NCBI GenBank assembly: GCA_016081115.2
Contig: JABTTQ020003411.1
Coordinates: 248,001-312,000, forward strand
Direction: 5' to 3'
Length of the DNA: 64,000 bases
Origin: Rehmannia glutinosa
Taxonomy: Eukaryota; Streptophyta; Magnoliopsida; Lamiales; Orobanchaceae
In this document: piece after piece, positions 10,385 to 22,019 of the stretch
Layout: each line of letters begins with the position of its first letter
How positions within the stretch are numbered: position 1 is the first letter of the stretch
The notes under the pieces: generated by a model
What the model was told of the DNA's origin: nothing
The model's database searches: none
Seen by the model: the letters and a program-made list of their open reading frames with translations, nothing else
Made by a program: the position numbers and the translations under genes

Positions 10385-10555
10385 TCACAATACAATCTCG
10401 TCCATAACAATACACTTAACCACATTCTCACCCAAGTGCTGAGCCACCTCCAAAACAAGCCTGATCTGATTGGAATGGCGATCTGCGGCGGCGAGCGGTA
10501 AGCGGCGAGCGGCGAAGGACCGGAGAAATGAGGCTAAGAGCCTCCGGGAAGTCAT
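10385..10555 (-). CDS. Chimeric 56-aa ORF: mitochondrial ATP synthase beta presequence fused to internal beta segment
   Basis: ATP synthase beta is the catalytic F1 subunit of the mitochondrial enzyme. This short ORF (ATG at 10555-10553, TGA at 10387-10385) begins MTSRRLLASFLRSFAARR, rich in Arg, Ser, Leu and Ala without acidic residues: a typical plant mitochondrial targeting peptide and close to known beta presequences. At about residue 29 it jumps to NQIRLVLEVAQHLGEN, a hallmark of the mature beta N-terminal region normally about 100 residues further on, then VVKCIVMDEIVL and stop. The joining removed the intervening part of the protein. The ORF is open, with a plant-like leader upstream, but cannot be a working subunit: the nucleotide-binding P-loop is absent. 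GTGAGT at its 3' end could be a splice donor into the ADF part. Confidence 0.8.
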   Translation of the reverse strand: MTSRRLLASFLRSFAARRLPLAAADRHSNQIRLVLEVAQHLGENVVKCIVMDEIVL

Positions 10556-10690
10556 TGTTGAGGGGTGGATTTAGTTTTTAGAGAGAGAAAGAACTGAAAA
10601 AAATGGTTAGAAGGAAACGAGTAGTGCTAGGGTTTGTGAGAAAACGGGTAGGAGTTGAAATGGGTAAGTCTAGTGGACTTTGAGTTGTAA
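10556..10690 (-). promoter_or_regulatory. Captured 5' leader / promoter-proximal region of the ATP synthase beta gene
   Basis: Upstream of the chimera ATG the - strand is pyrimidine-rich (TTCTTTCTCTCTCT), as in plant 5' leaders. It holds AAACCCTAG (complement of 10627-10635), a telo-box found near the starts of many plant housekeeping genes. I infer that the capture included leader and perhaps core promoter. No clear TATA box is placed. Confidence 0.45.
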
Positions 10691-11120
10691 GGTTTGGATC
10701 TGCTTTATTAAGTGTAGGTCCAAACTGATATATTATTTGTATTGGAGTTTTTTCACTAGGCCTTTTTAAGTAAGAAGGCTCAAAGTATGGGCATATTTAA
10801 GTCTATTAACGTCAATTTCAAAATAAAAATTGTAAACTACAAAAAGCAAACGATAATCTCACGATAGTAAATACAAAATTCATGATATAAAAATAAATGC
10901 ACATGACAATAGAATTCATTACGCTACATTTCCAAAGTATATAAATATGATGATACAATCATGCGATACCAATAACTCCATACAATAAAGAATCTAAATA
11001 CAAATAAGTGTATGATTAGTGTTGTCATATTATATTTATATATAAGTTATATATGTGATTTTTTTATATAATTTATATCTTCAATATATATAATATAATA
11101 CATACATGTATTATATACAT
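10691..11120. other. AT-rich CACTA interior
   Basis: No gene-like sequence seen; includes a stretch of alternating TA at about 11036-11100. Confidence 0.5.
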
Positions 11121-11314
11121 TGTTCTAAAAATTCCCGCAAAGACTCGTTTAGTTCCTGCCCAGGCGCTAGATTCCCATTGTCCGCCTACAGTTTTTTTTT
11201 TTCGATTTCGCCATGACTAATCCCGCCCAGGTCCCGTATAACCCCACTCAGGCTCCGCCTAAACGCTAAACCCCAGCATGCCGCCCGACTAGTGCCTAAC
11301 GCTTTTAGAATACA
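11121..11314 (-). repeat. GC-rich dispersed repeat (GCGCCTAGGCGG family), inside the CACTA element
   Basis: A 194-bp island rich in CCCGCC, CAGGCGCTAG and CGCCTA phrases, with near-inverted ends (TGTTCTAAAA ... TTTTAGAATACA). It is the same family, in inverted orientation, as 39924-40115. No target-site duplication was found. Confidence 0.6.
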
Positions 11315-12379
11315 GATTGTATATAATATTGTTTGTTTTTATATAGTATATATGTTTATATGTAATATTATTTATATAGGCTTTAAATAGGCAGGTTCGA
11401 TCGGTTAACTGAACTGTGCACACTCCTATTCGTGAGTACCCATTCTGCCCTACCCCGCTTATTTTTCCTTTATTTTTTATTTTTTTTATTTAGACCTAAT
11501 GATTTTGAATTCTAGTCTAAATAGATCTCAAATTATTGAAAATATTCAATTTGGTCGCTAAAGTATAATTAATTTCTCAGTTTGGTAACATAATTTTATC
11601 CTAAGTGGATCTCAAATATATGAAAATAACTCAACATATATCTTGTATTTTTATAACTTTTTTAATTAGAAGTAGAGCTCGTGAGCAGTGCTCGTTAATA
11701 GCTCGTATTGAATTAAACTAATAGTTTGACCTTAATTTTAATTTTTATACATTTACATATGAGAAATATAAAAGAATTTAAATAAATTTATTTATTTGAA
11801 TAGAATTATAGATTTTAATATATATATATTATGCGTTTTAGAAATATATAATATTATTTTTACAATAAATTGATGAATAAATTTAATTTATATTGATATT
11901 TACTAAGCTCATTTAGGCTCAACTAAGTTCGAAAAAGTTTGTAAGTCATCAATATATTCAATAAATTTAAGTTCGAGTTCGACTCAATAATAAACGAGTC
12001 AATCTCAAACTCTCAAAAACTCGGCTCCATTTAAATCGATTGCAACTCTCTGTGTTGTATTGTGATAAATGTACTTATTGAAGATCGTTCATCTTAGATC
12101 CAATTGAAATTCAAGAAATAAGAACATTGAAATAAGATTCTTATTCTCCATTTTATACGAGATTTCGATTAGCTTTATTGAATCACAAATTATTGAAAAT
12201 ATTCAATTTGGACCCTAAGCTAAAGTATAATCTATTATTTAAATTTTGGCAATATTTTTAATTAATCCAACAAATTTGAACAATATTGTGTTTGATTCTA
12301 CTCAATTCATTACAATATAGAAGTGAAATTCATCTATTAGTTTGGTCTTACTATTATTTTTTTTATTTTTTTTTTATCA
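11315..12379. other. AT-rich CACTA interior, no gene seen
   Basis: Contains scattered phrases such as 'aaattattgaaaatattcaatttgg' twice (about 11530 and 12188), suggesting an internal duplication. No coding potential recognised. Confidence 0.45.
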
Positions 12380-12791
12380 AACTATGTCGCTAATCTCTCG
12401 GTAATCCGTCGGTAATTACCAACGGAAGAGTCCGTCGCTGATAACGACAGATATATCCGTCGGCAATCTTTTATAAGAAAATCGGTCGCTAATCTCTCAT
12501 CATCTGCCAAGCAATTACCGAAATTAAAATCTTTGTCGGTAAACAACGAGAGAATTTTCCGTCGGTATTAATTTCTTGGTCGGTAATCCATCGCTTTATC
12601 CATCAAAAACTTTGGCGGTAGAATTTCGCGGGAACTTTACCTTTGATTATCGAGTGATTATTATCTGTCGTTATGATCCGTCGGTGTTTCGTCGGTAATT
12701 TTATAAATGTGTATCCGTCAGTAATCCGTCGGGAATCTGTCAGTAAATAGCGACAGAATAATTCTGTCGGTATTTTCCATCGGTAAAAAAT
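12380..12791. repeat. CACTA subterminal repeats, right
   Basis: Dense TCCGTCGGTAATT / CGTCGGTA / ACCGACGGA copies, mirroring those at 8220-8640. Confidence 0.8.
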
Positions 12792-12806
12792 CAATTTCTT
12801 GTAGTG
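12792..12806 (-). repeat. CACTA terminal inverted repeat, right
   Basis: CAATTTCTTGTAGTG, exact complement of the left end; followed by ATA (12807-12809), the right copy of the target-site duplication. Confidence 0.92.
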
Positions 12807-12836
12807 ATAATAGCCGACCTCCAATCCTTCTTCTCT
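12807..12836 (-). pseudogene. Short Gypsy pol remnant between CACTA and Copia array
   Basis: About 30 bp that on the - strand read into the integrase-upstream sequence at 8196 once the CACTA element is removed. The part of pol between here and the RNase H at 25006 (roughly a hundred codons in related elements) is missing, so the Copia array is associated with a deletion of Gypsy sequence. Confidence 0.5.
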
Positions 12837-14473
12837 TAGCATTCTTTATATCCTTTTGATAACTTTCACACACATTAGCATTCTTTATATCCGTTTGTAT
12901 ATCCTTTTGATAACTTTCACACACATTAGCATTCTTTATGCAAAATCTCGGAAACCACGAACAACCTCAAATTTCACAAGATCCTCATTTTCTTAAAACT
13001 TAGATGACCTAATTTTTGGTGCCATAGGTCGATTCATCTGTATGTGCGATGTGACACATTTTTTTATTAATAAACGATAGCGATTATCGATGATCTTAAA
13101 CCAAGAAGAATACACGTGTTAGATTCATTAAAAACCTCACAAGAATTTTAGTTGAATTTAACATAGAGATTATCATCACACAATTGGCTAATACTAAAGA
13201 GATTAGCATTTAGACCATCCACATGCAATACATTTCGTAGCTAGGTAGGCCATCAACATTCAAAGTCCCTTTCCAACAATTTTTCCTTTACCTCCACCTC
13301 CATAGGTCACATTACCACCATCATGCTTTACATAGTCAGTTAAATACTCCAAAGTACCTGTCATGTGTCGTGAACACCCGCTATCAAAGTACCAAGATCC
13401 TGCAATGTTAGATCTCAAAGAAGTATGGATAACATGACATTTAAAATCGATTTCTTAACCCAGCATGATTTTGAAAATTTCAAAATGTGATTACGAGGAT
13501 GTCGTAACATTTCGGATGACATCTGACATGCATTTCTGTTTGCCAAATCTGATTTTATTTTGTAACAAAACGGCCTAATATGTCCAGGAGCATGACAATA
13601 GTGACAAATAAAGTGGCGTTTACGAGGTTTGGACTTATGTGAAAAACTCTTCTTATTGTTGGAGGAATCTGAAGATTCTCCTTGTTCTTTTGCTTTAACA
13701 AATACAGGAGTTTTATAACCAATGCCAGCTTTATCATTACTACCCAAAGAAAGTATATCATCTAGTTTTACTTTCCCAAAATTAAACTTCTTCATGGTTT
13801 CAAGAGAATCTTCAAGTTTAGAATTTACCTTCAAGTCAAGATCCTTCTTAGTAAGGCGACCTCTAGCTTTGGTAATTACTTCCTTTTGTTCATCATTTTT
13901 TTCTTGAGTTGATCATTCTCTTTCCTAAGGATTTCATTCAGTTTAATACTCTTCAGCCAATCTTTATACAACTTCGTGTATGTGTCTTCCAAACTTTCAG
14001 CATCTAAATCGTCCTCATGTTCCACATCATTAGGAATAGAGGTAGAATTGAAACAAAAAGGTTAGAGACAGGATAAGAAATCATGTTCTTGGATGTGACC
14101 TCGGATGTGATCGGAGAAGGTGTGATCACATCTCGGGCCACACCTCTGGCAACACCGAAGGATTTATTTGGAGAGACTTTCGATCTTTCACCAAAGTGGT
14201 CAGAACTTTGTGATCTTCTTTCTGGACAGCGTTCTCATTGTCAGATTTATTGTCACTTAAGGTGACACTCCAACTCATTCCCTTTTTCACAAACATATTT
14301 GCACATTTTTCAACATAATGACCATATCCACAGCAAGCCCTACATCTAACAGAATCAAGAGTTTTTTTTATCAAACTTTTTTTGATTTTCAACTGAGGGA
14401 CGGAAAGTAGTGACACTAGGAATTTCCATGCTAACAAACATACATGATCAACACTTAGTATCATCAAGTGTAG
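12837..14473 (-). pseudogene. Array unit A: gag-protease-integrase start, truncated
   Basis: On the - strand this gives the gag tail after LTR1 (zinc-finger-like CCGYGHYVEKC; acidic stretch; coiled coil), the second knuckle CHYCHAPGHIRPFC (about 13550-13590), a protease region around 13360-13400 and the start of the pre-integrase segment. It is cut at 12837 within a small duplication: 'atatccttttgataactttcacacacattagcattc' appears twice between 12846 and 12935. Homologous to 17.8-19.4 kb and 22.7-24.3 kb. Several single-base differences break the frame. Confidence 0.7.
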
Positions 14474-14486
14474 GCTCTTGATGCCA
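14474..14486 (-). promoter_or_regulatory. Primer-binding site, unit A
   Basis: The - strand reads TGGCATCAAGAGC two bases after the LTR end, close to the initiator-Met tRNA-type site TGGTATCAGAGC used by most Copia elements. The same sequence is at 19372-19384. Confidence 0.55.
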
Positions 14487-14488
14487 AT

Positions 14489-15247
14489 TGAAAGAATTAT
14501 AGCACAGATATTTACCAAACGTTTTGCAGAGTAAGGATGTGATTGCAGATGTGATCACATTCACAATCACATGCAGCGGGAATTTTGAAAACAATAACAA
14601 GACACACGAAATACAAATTGTCTACAAGCCAACAAGCTTGTAGACATGCCAATATGGCAAAACTTTCCACTAGTAAAAATAGTTTGATTCCGTATACAAA
14701 AATACTAAAATCCAACTAGTAGAAACTCAACGAATAGAGTATATTTGATCTATGTAATTCAACTCATCCAACAATAGACATATGTGGACTTTGTTAATCA
14801 CAATACTAAAAATAATGGATGAAAAGCTAACAAACACACCGCAGGGCGGTGAATCGATCTCGGATGTAGTCACATTCGAGATCGCATCCGGGCGATTCAG
14901 ACTCCTTGTGCTTGAATGACTCTTAATTCTCTCAAAACTCTTGTATCTCGGTGTATTTCTTGTGTGTAGATTATGGACGTCCTCTTGTCTTTTATAGGCG
15001 TCCAAGTCCATCAAAGAGTCCTAATACACAAGGAAAGAAGATATATAAAAATATATGACAAGTATATCACTTATGTTAGGAAACAAGATAAATATCAAAG
15101 AGTCCTAATATATCTATACCATGTCAATATGATTTCTTTCCTAATCTATATCCAACTCAATCTTACCATAAGTCTAGAAAGGCAAAACAAATCAAAATCC
15201 AATCTTTTATTTTAGGAAATTACTTGGGCGAAAATTAGCACCTAACA
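14489..15247 (-). repeat. Copia array LTR1
   Basis: On the - strand it starts TGTTAGG at 15247, directly after the PPT, and ends TTCTTTCA at 14489. It is 759 bp and holds a TATAAAA box (14990-14996). Confidence 0.8.
14990..14996 (-). promoter_or_regulatory. TATA box in LTR1
   Basis: The - strand reads GCCTATAAAAGAC; equivalent sites in LTR2 (19882-19889) and LTR3 (about 24750-24757) read CCTATATAAAG. Confidence 0.55.
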
Positions 15248-15263
15248 ATCTCCCCTTTTTGCC
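15248..15263 (-). promoter_or_regulatory. Polypurine tract, unit B
   Basis: The - strand reads AAAAGGGGAGAT just before TGTTAGG of LTR1; same position as 20141-20156 next to LTR2. Confidence 0.7.
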
Positions 15264-16319
15264 TTTCTGGACAAAACACTTATCAAACACAAAAATACAA
15301 ACTCCCCTCAATATAACATCTCCCCTAAATATCATCTTTGAGTAAAAATCTTTGAAATAGATGCAATCACATTTCAGGTCACATTCATAATTGCAGCAAA
15401 AAAAAATCCAGCAAAGCAATCAAATATCAAATATCCAGAAAACCAGAAAACTCACCCTAAATTGAAAGTATCACAATCAAGATCAATCAACCTTTTCTCC
15501 CCCTTTTTGTCCAGATAACATAGGTAACAAAATCATGTATGCTCCCCGACTTGGGCACGTAAAAAGTTCATTTCATATTAAAAATTTAAGGAGAATAATG
15601 GATCAGGACTTTAAAATTTTTGGAAAACAAGCAAATGAAATGTGATCAAGAATAAAGGAAGTCAAGATTTTCCATAAATTAGATTCCCAAAAAATATAGA
15701 AATAGAATCTCACAAATCGTGACACGTATAACCAAAGATATAGATAATTATGATCAAAATCTATTCAAATCTTCCAAGTCCTTCAAACCGTGTATAACCC
15801 ACCAATCATTATCCATCAAAATTTTCAAGATTTTGGGAAGAGAAAAATATCACTCCAAATTATATATGGAAACCAAATCTCGAAAGAATCCAAAATCACA
15901 GAACATGCAAAACCTAATATGCCTAATGCAACACCAAAAGGAAAAACACATGCAAGAGGTGAAATGTCTTTTGCAACAATGGATATAGGTTCAAATATCG
16001 TCACATTTTGAGTCACATCTGCATTTCAATCGATTCAATGAATCACAAGGAATAGCTTCACACAATAGGTTGGTAGCTTTTTCCTAGAAGGCCTCCAAGC
16101 ATGATCAAGACTTTATTCACAACTCACTCTTTGGGAAAATATCATTTTTTTTGAATTGGGGAGATCAACTCACACCAGTTTACCAAGTGAGACAATATAT
16201 GTGACTAGTTCGAACCATCAATCCACTTTTTGCGCAGATATGCATGAAAACCTTACAATGCAAAGCAATGTCTACAAAAAAAAATCAAAAAGAAATAAAG
16301 GAGAGGAAAAGAGATGCAA
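15264..16319 (-). other. Unit B 3' non-coding region
   Basis: No coding signal. It shares about 1 kb with unit C (20157-21230), including ATGTGATCACAT-like motifs near 15362 and 16000. Confidence 0.6.
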
Positions 16320-16960
16320 CGTATGGATGTCACAACGGATGTCTACAATTTGGTTTTCGTAGCAATATACTCAATTCAAATTATATTTTTCTCAACTAAA
16401 GTGATGTCTAATATCTATGTTTTTAGTAACGAGTGTTGGACAGGATTTTTGAAATATCAATCGCACTCATATTATCACAATAAATGGTTAAAATATCACA
16501 ATGAAAATCATTTTTTTCTATTGAATCAATCAAAATATTCATCCAAAGCATTATTCCGAAAATCATCTTTCAAAACGTCAAACACATTTTTAGGCTCGAA
16601 AAAGTGACACAACAAGAAGTTCTTACCATTGAACAAGTAGAAGACAAACACACTAGTCTTACCATATCTCAATAGTTTACCCTTTCTTTCCTTCTAGTTC
16701 TTATGCCTTGAGGATACATCACCTCGACTTGAGAGATTGGATGATTCTTTTGAATTTTGCTTGGGGATCTCGTCTTTCATTGATGATTAAATCACGTTCT
16801 TCCAAGTTTGCTTCAATATAAAAATGGTCGAGAATTAGTTTCATTTCTCTGCAGATCCGGATGTGGTAGTAGATGTTATGATATCCGGGAAACATCTTTT
16901 ACAACATCCGGGACAACATCTTTTATGGCATCGTATGAGTAGTCGATTCATCTTTGCAAA
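16320..16960 (-). pseudogene. Unit B: integrase-RT linker with RT/RNase H deletion scar
   Basis: As in unit C, the - strand carries a DV-rich linker, the EPKNV-like RT start and then directly the RNase H tail (CDNMSAIDISKNPVQHSRT region). All catalytic RT residues between them are absent. More single-base gaps than unit C. Confidence 0.7.
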
Positions 16961-17119
16961 GATGTGGTTGCGGATGATGTATCATTCGGTATAACATCCG
17001 TACAGATCGCGATCATTTTGAGCCCATGACATTTCCATCAAGTCATCAAATGGGTCTTCTTCCATGGTTTCGCAAGACTAGAAAAATCATCGAATACAAT
17101 ATTTCTGATTCCACTACCG

Positions 17120-17960
17120 CCTTTGTCCGAGGATTATACACTCGATATGCATGGCTATTTGAAGAGTAGCCAGGAAAAGACTTTTGTCACCCTTTGAGCC
17201 AATTGAGCAATGTTATCTCAATCATTCAGGACATAGCAAATACAACCAAAGACATGAAAATATTTGAGGTTTGGCTTCTTTCCCAAAAGTATTTAATATG
17301 GGGTCATCAAACTTCCAGGCCTCAAATATATACGATTGGCAATATGACATGCAATATTTAAAGCACGCCAAAAACCTTTTGAAAGTCTTTTAGAACTCAA
17401 CATGACACGGGATGTCTCATGCAATATACGATTTTTTCTCTCTGCCACTCCATTGTGTTGTGGAGTTTTTGGTACGAAAAATTCATGAGAAATCATCTTT
17501 CTATCACAAAAAGACGAGAAAAAAGAGTTCGCAATTTTTTTACCATGGTCCGACCTAATTCTAACAACTGTTAGCTTTATACAGATTAACAACTCTTCTA
17601 TGCCAACTTCTAAATACTTCAAATGTTTGATTTCTCACGTAAAAAATAGATCCAAGTAAAATGTGAAAAATCATCAACAATCACAAAAATATTTCCTTCC
17701 ACCAATACTTTCAACTTCAACTGGACCCATAATGTCCATATGAAGCAATTCAAAAATCTTGTGTGGTATTGAAATGTGATAACATTTGGTGTGGCATTCT
17801 TCTTTGTATATCCTTTTGATAACTTTCACACACATTAGCATTCTTTATGCAAAATCTCGGTAAACCACGAACAACCTTAAATTTCACAAGATCCTCATTT
17901 TCTTAAAACTTAGATGACCTAATTTTTGGTGCCATAGGTCGATTCATCGTATGTGCGATG
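17120..17960 (-). pseudogene. Unit B: integrase relic
   Basis: The - strand at 17622-17293 reads VVRIRSDHGKKI ... KTPQHNGVAERKNRILHE, with the second Asp and the Glu of the DD35E triad. Near 17700 the DDFSHFTW segment is out of frame relative to unit C. About 4.9 kb from its homologue at 22116-22802. Confidence 0.75.
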
Positions 17961-17989
17961 TGACACATTTTTTATTAATAAAGCGATAG

Positions 17990-19371
17990 CGATTATCGAT
18001 GATCTTAAACCAGCAAGAATACACGTGTTAGATTCATTAAAAACCTCACAAGAATTTTAGTTGAATTTAACATAGAGATTATCATCACACAATTGGCTAA
18101 TACTAAAGAGATTAGCATTTAGACCATCCACATGCAATACATTTCGTAGCCTAGGTAGGCCATCAACATTCAAAGTCCCCTTTCCAACAATTTTTCCTTT
18201 ACCTCCACCTCCATAGGTCACATTACCACCATCATGATTTACATAGTCGAGTTAAATACTCCAAAGTACTGTCATGTGTCGTGAATACCGCTATCAAAGT
18301 ACCAAGATCCCGCAATGTTAGATCTCAAAGAAGTATGGATAACATGACATTTAAAATCGATTTCTTAACCAGACAGATTTTGAAAATTTCAAAATGTGAT
18401 TACGAGGATGTCGTAACATTTCGGATGACATCGACATGCACTTTGTTTGCCAAATCTGATTTTATTTTGTAACAAAAACGGCCTAATATGTCCAGGAGCA
18501 TGACAATAGTGACAAATAAAGTGGCGTTACGAGGTTTGGACTTATGTGAAAAACTCTTCTTATTGTTGGAGGAATCAAGATTCTCCTTGTTCTTTTGCTT
18601 TAACAAATACGGGAGTTTTATAACCAATGCCACTTTATCATTACTACCCAAAGAAAGTATATCATCTAGTTTTACTTTCCCAAAATTAAACTTCTTCATG
18701 GTTTCAAGAGAATCTTCAAGTTTAGAATTTACCTTCAAGTCAAGATCCTTCTTAGTAAGGCGCCTCTAGCTGGTAATTACTTCCTTTTGTTCATCATTTT
18801 TTTCTTGAGTCGATCATTCTCTTTCCGAGGATTTCATTGATTTAATACTCTTGACCAATCTTTATACAACTTCGTCTATGTGTCTTCTAAACTTTCAAAG
18901 ATCTAAACCGTCCTCATGTTCCACATCATTAGGAACATAGGTAGAATTGAAACAAAAAGGTTAGAGACATATAAGAAATCATGTTCTTCGGATGTGACCT
19001 CGGATGTGATCGGAGAAGGTGTGATCACATCTCGGGCCACACCTCCGGCAACACTGAAGGATTTATTTGGAGAGACTTTCGATCTTTCACCAAAGTGGTC
19101 GAACTTTGTGATCTTCTTTTCTCGGATAGCGTTCTCATTGTCGATTTATTGTCACTTAAGGTGACACTCCAACTCATTCCCTTTTTCACAAACATATTTG
19201 CACATTTTTCAACATAATGACCATATCCACAACAAGCCCTACATCTAATGAATCAAGAGTTTTTTTTTATCAAACTTTTTCGATTTTCAAGGCGAGGACG
19301 GAAAGTAGTGACACTAGGAATTTCCATGCTAACAAACATACAGGATCAACACTTAGTGTCATCAAGTGTAT
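17990..19371 (-). pseudogene. Unit B: gag tail and protease relic
   Basis: Homologous to unit C (22880-24320) with many one- to three-base differences. The conserved LEDSLETMKKFNFGKVKLDD segment is at 18640-18740. The zinc knuckle CHYC...HIRPFC is frame-broken. No N-terminal capsid domain is present between the PBS and the gag tail. Confidence 0.7.
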
Positions 19372-19384
19372 GCTCTTGATGCCA
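19372..19384 (-). promoter_or_regulatory. Primer-binding site, unit B
   Basis: TGGCATCAAGAGC on the - strand, two bases after the CA end of LTR2. Confidence 0.6.
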
Positions 19385-19386
19385 AT

Positions 19387-20140
19387 TGAAAGAATTATAG
19401 AGATATTTACCAAAGGTTTTGCGAGTAAGGATGTGATTGCGGATGTGATCACATTCACAATCACATGCGTGGGAATTTTGAAAACAATAACAAGACACAC
19501 GAAATACAAATTGTCTACAAGCCAACAAGCTTGTAGACATGCCAATATGGCAAAACTTTCCACTAGTAAAAACAGTTTGATTCCGTATACAAAAATACTA
19601 AAATCCAACAAGTAGAAACTCAACGAATAGAGTATATTTGATCTATGTAATTCAACTCATCCAACAATAGACATGTATGGACTTTGTTAATCACAATACT
19701 AAAAATAATGGATGAAAAGCTAACAAACACAATCTGCAGGTGAACCGATCTCGGATGTAGTCACATTCGAGATCGCATCCAGGCGATTCGGACTCCTTGT
19801 GCTTGAATGACTCTTAATTCTCTCAAGACTCTTGTATCTCTGGTGTATTTCTTGTGTGTAGATTATGGACGTCCTCTTGTCTTTATATAGGCGTCCAAGT
19901 CCATCAAAGAGTCCTAATACACAAGGAAAGAAGATATATACAAATATATGACTAGTATATCACTTATGTTTGGAAACAAGATAAATATCAAAGAGTCCTA
20001 ATATATCTATACCATGTCAATATGATTTCTTTCCTAATCTATATCCAACTCAATCTTACCATAAGTCTAGAAAGGCAAAACAAATTAAAATCCAATCTTT
20101 TATTTTAGGAAATTACTTGGCGAAAATTAGCACCCTAACA
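19387..20140 (-). repeat. Copia array LTR2
   Basis: 754 bp; - strand TGTTAGGGTGC ... TTCTTTCA, flanked by PPT at one side and PBS at the other. It serves both neighbouring units, as expected in an LTR-internal-LTR-internal-LTR chain. Confidence 0.85.
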
Positions 20141-20156
20141 ATCTCCCCCTTTTGCC
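20141..20156 (-). promoter_or_regulatory. Polypurine tract, unit C
   Basis: The - strand reads GGCAAAAGGGGGAGAT immediately before LTR2. Confidence 0.75.
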
Positions 20157-21229
20157 TTTTCTCGACAAAACACTTATCAAACACAAAAATACAAACTCCC
20201 CTCAATATAACATCTCCCTAAATATCATCTTTGAGTAAAAATCTTTGAAATAGATGCAATCACATTTCGAGGTCACATTCATAAGCAAAGACAAAAAAAT
20301 CGAAAGAAAGCAATCAAATATCAAATATCCAAAAAAACCGTAAAACTCCCCCTAAATTGAAAGTATCACAATCAAGATCAATCAACCTTTTCTCACCCTT
20401 TTTGTCCGGATAACATAGGTAACAAAATCATGTATGCTCCCCGACTTGGGCACGTAAAAAGTTCATTTCATATTAAAAAATTTGAGGAGAATAATGGATC
20501 ACAGGACTTTAAAATTTTTGGAAAACAAGCAAATGAAATGTGATCAAGAATAAAGGAAGTCAAGATTTTCCATAAATTAGGATTCCCAAAAATATAGAAA
20601 TAGAATCTCACAAATCGGTGACACGTATAACCAAAGATATAGATAATTATGATCAAAATCTATTCAAATCTTCCAAGTCCTTCAAACCGTGTATAACCCA
20701 CCAATCATTATCCATCAAAATTTTCAAGATTTTGGGAAGAGAAAAATATCACTCCAAATTATATATGGAAACCAAATCTCATCAAAGAATCCAAAATCAC
20801 CAGAACATGCAAAACCTAATATGCCTAATGCAACACCAAAAAGGAAAAACACATGCAAGAGGTGAAATGTGCCGCAACAATTGATACAGTTCAAATATCG
20901 TCACATTTTGAGTCACATGCATTACTAATCGATTCAATGAATCACAAGGAATAGCTTCACACAATAGGTTGGTAGCTTTTTCCTAGAAGGCCTCCAAGCA
21001 TGATCAAGACTTTATTCACAACTCGACTCTTTGGGAAAATATCATTTTTTTGAATTGGGGAGATCAACTCACACCGATTTACCAAGTGAGACAATATATG
21101 TGACTAGTTCGAACCATCAATCCACTTTTTGCAGATATGCATGAAAACCTTACAATGCAGGGATGTCTACAAAAAAATAAAAAAAAAATAAAGGAGAGGA
21201 AAAGAGATGCAGCGTATGGATGTCACAAC
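20157..21229 (-). other. Unit C 3' non-coding region
   Basis: No coding signal; near-identical to 15264-16319. Confidence 0.6.
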
Positions 21230-21870
21230 GGATGTCTGCAAGCTGGTTTTCAGTAGCAATATACTCAATTCAAATTATATTTATCTCAACTAAAGTGATG
21301 TCTAATATCTATGTTTTTAGTACGAGAGTGTTGGACAGGATTTTTTGAAATATCAATCGCACTCATATTATCACAATAAATGGTTAAAATATCACAATGA
21401 AAATTATTTTCTTTTCTATTGAATCAATCAAAATATTCATCCAAAGCATTATTCCGAAAATCATCTTTCAAAACGTCAAACACATTTTTAGGCTCGGAAA
21501 AAGTGACACAACAAGAAGTTCTTACCATTGAACAAGTAGAAGACAAACACACTAGTCTTACCATATCTCAATAGTTTACCCTTTCTTTCCTTCTCTATTC
21601 TTATGCCTTGGATACATCACCTCCGACTTGAGAGATTGGATGATTCTTTTGAATTCTGCTTGGGGGATCTCGTCTTTCATTGATGATTAAATCACGTTCT
21701 TCCAAGTTTGCTTCAATATAAGGGTCAGAATTAGTTTCATTCTCTGCAGATCCAGATGTGGTAGCAGATGTTATGACATCTGGGGAAACATCTTTTACGA
21801 CATCTGGGACAACATCTTTTATGGCATCTGTATGAGTAGTCGATTCATGCTGCAAAGATGTGGTTGCAGA
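21230..21870 (-). pseudogene. Unit C: integrase-RT linker with RT/RNase H deletion scar
   Basis: The - strand from 21855 gives a linker rich in DV (DVVPDVVKDVSPDVITSATT) and RIQKNHPISQV, the usual sequence before Copia RT, then EPKNVFDVLKDDF, the first residues of RT. At about 21420 it switches to YCDNMSAIDISKNPVQHSRT and IDIRHHF, the end of RNase H. The whole RT catalytic domain, including YVDD, and most of RNase H are deleted. The same junction is seen near 16515 in unit B. Confidence 0.8.
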
Positions 21871-22019
21871 TGATGTATCATTCGGTATAACATCTGGTAC
21901 AGACTGCGACTATTGAGCCCATGACATTTCCATCAAGTCATCAAATGGGTCTTCTTCCATGGTTTCTGCAAGACTAGAAAGATCATCGAATACAATATTT
22001 ACAGATTCCACTACCGTCT

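Larger units (their letters stand above)
8197..12806 (-). mobile_element. Non-autonomous CACTA (En/Spm) transposon with captured gene fragments
   Basis: The ends are perfect 15-bp inverted repeats (CACTACAAGAAATTG at 8197-8211 and its complement at 12792-12806), flanked by the 3-bp duplication ATA. Both termini carry arrays of a CCGTCGGTAA-like subterminal motif, the usual CACTA transposase-binding design. The 4610-bp body has no TNP2-like transposase or second element protein, so it is non-autonomous. It carries an ADF exon and an ATP synthase beta chimera on the - strand, making it a Pack-CACTA. It sits inside the Gypsy element just upstream of integrase. Confidence 0.92.
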
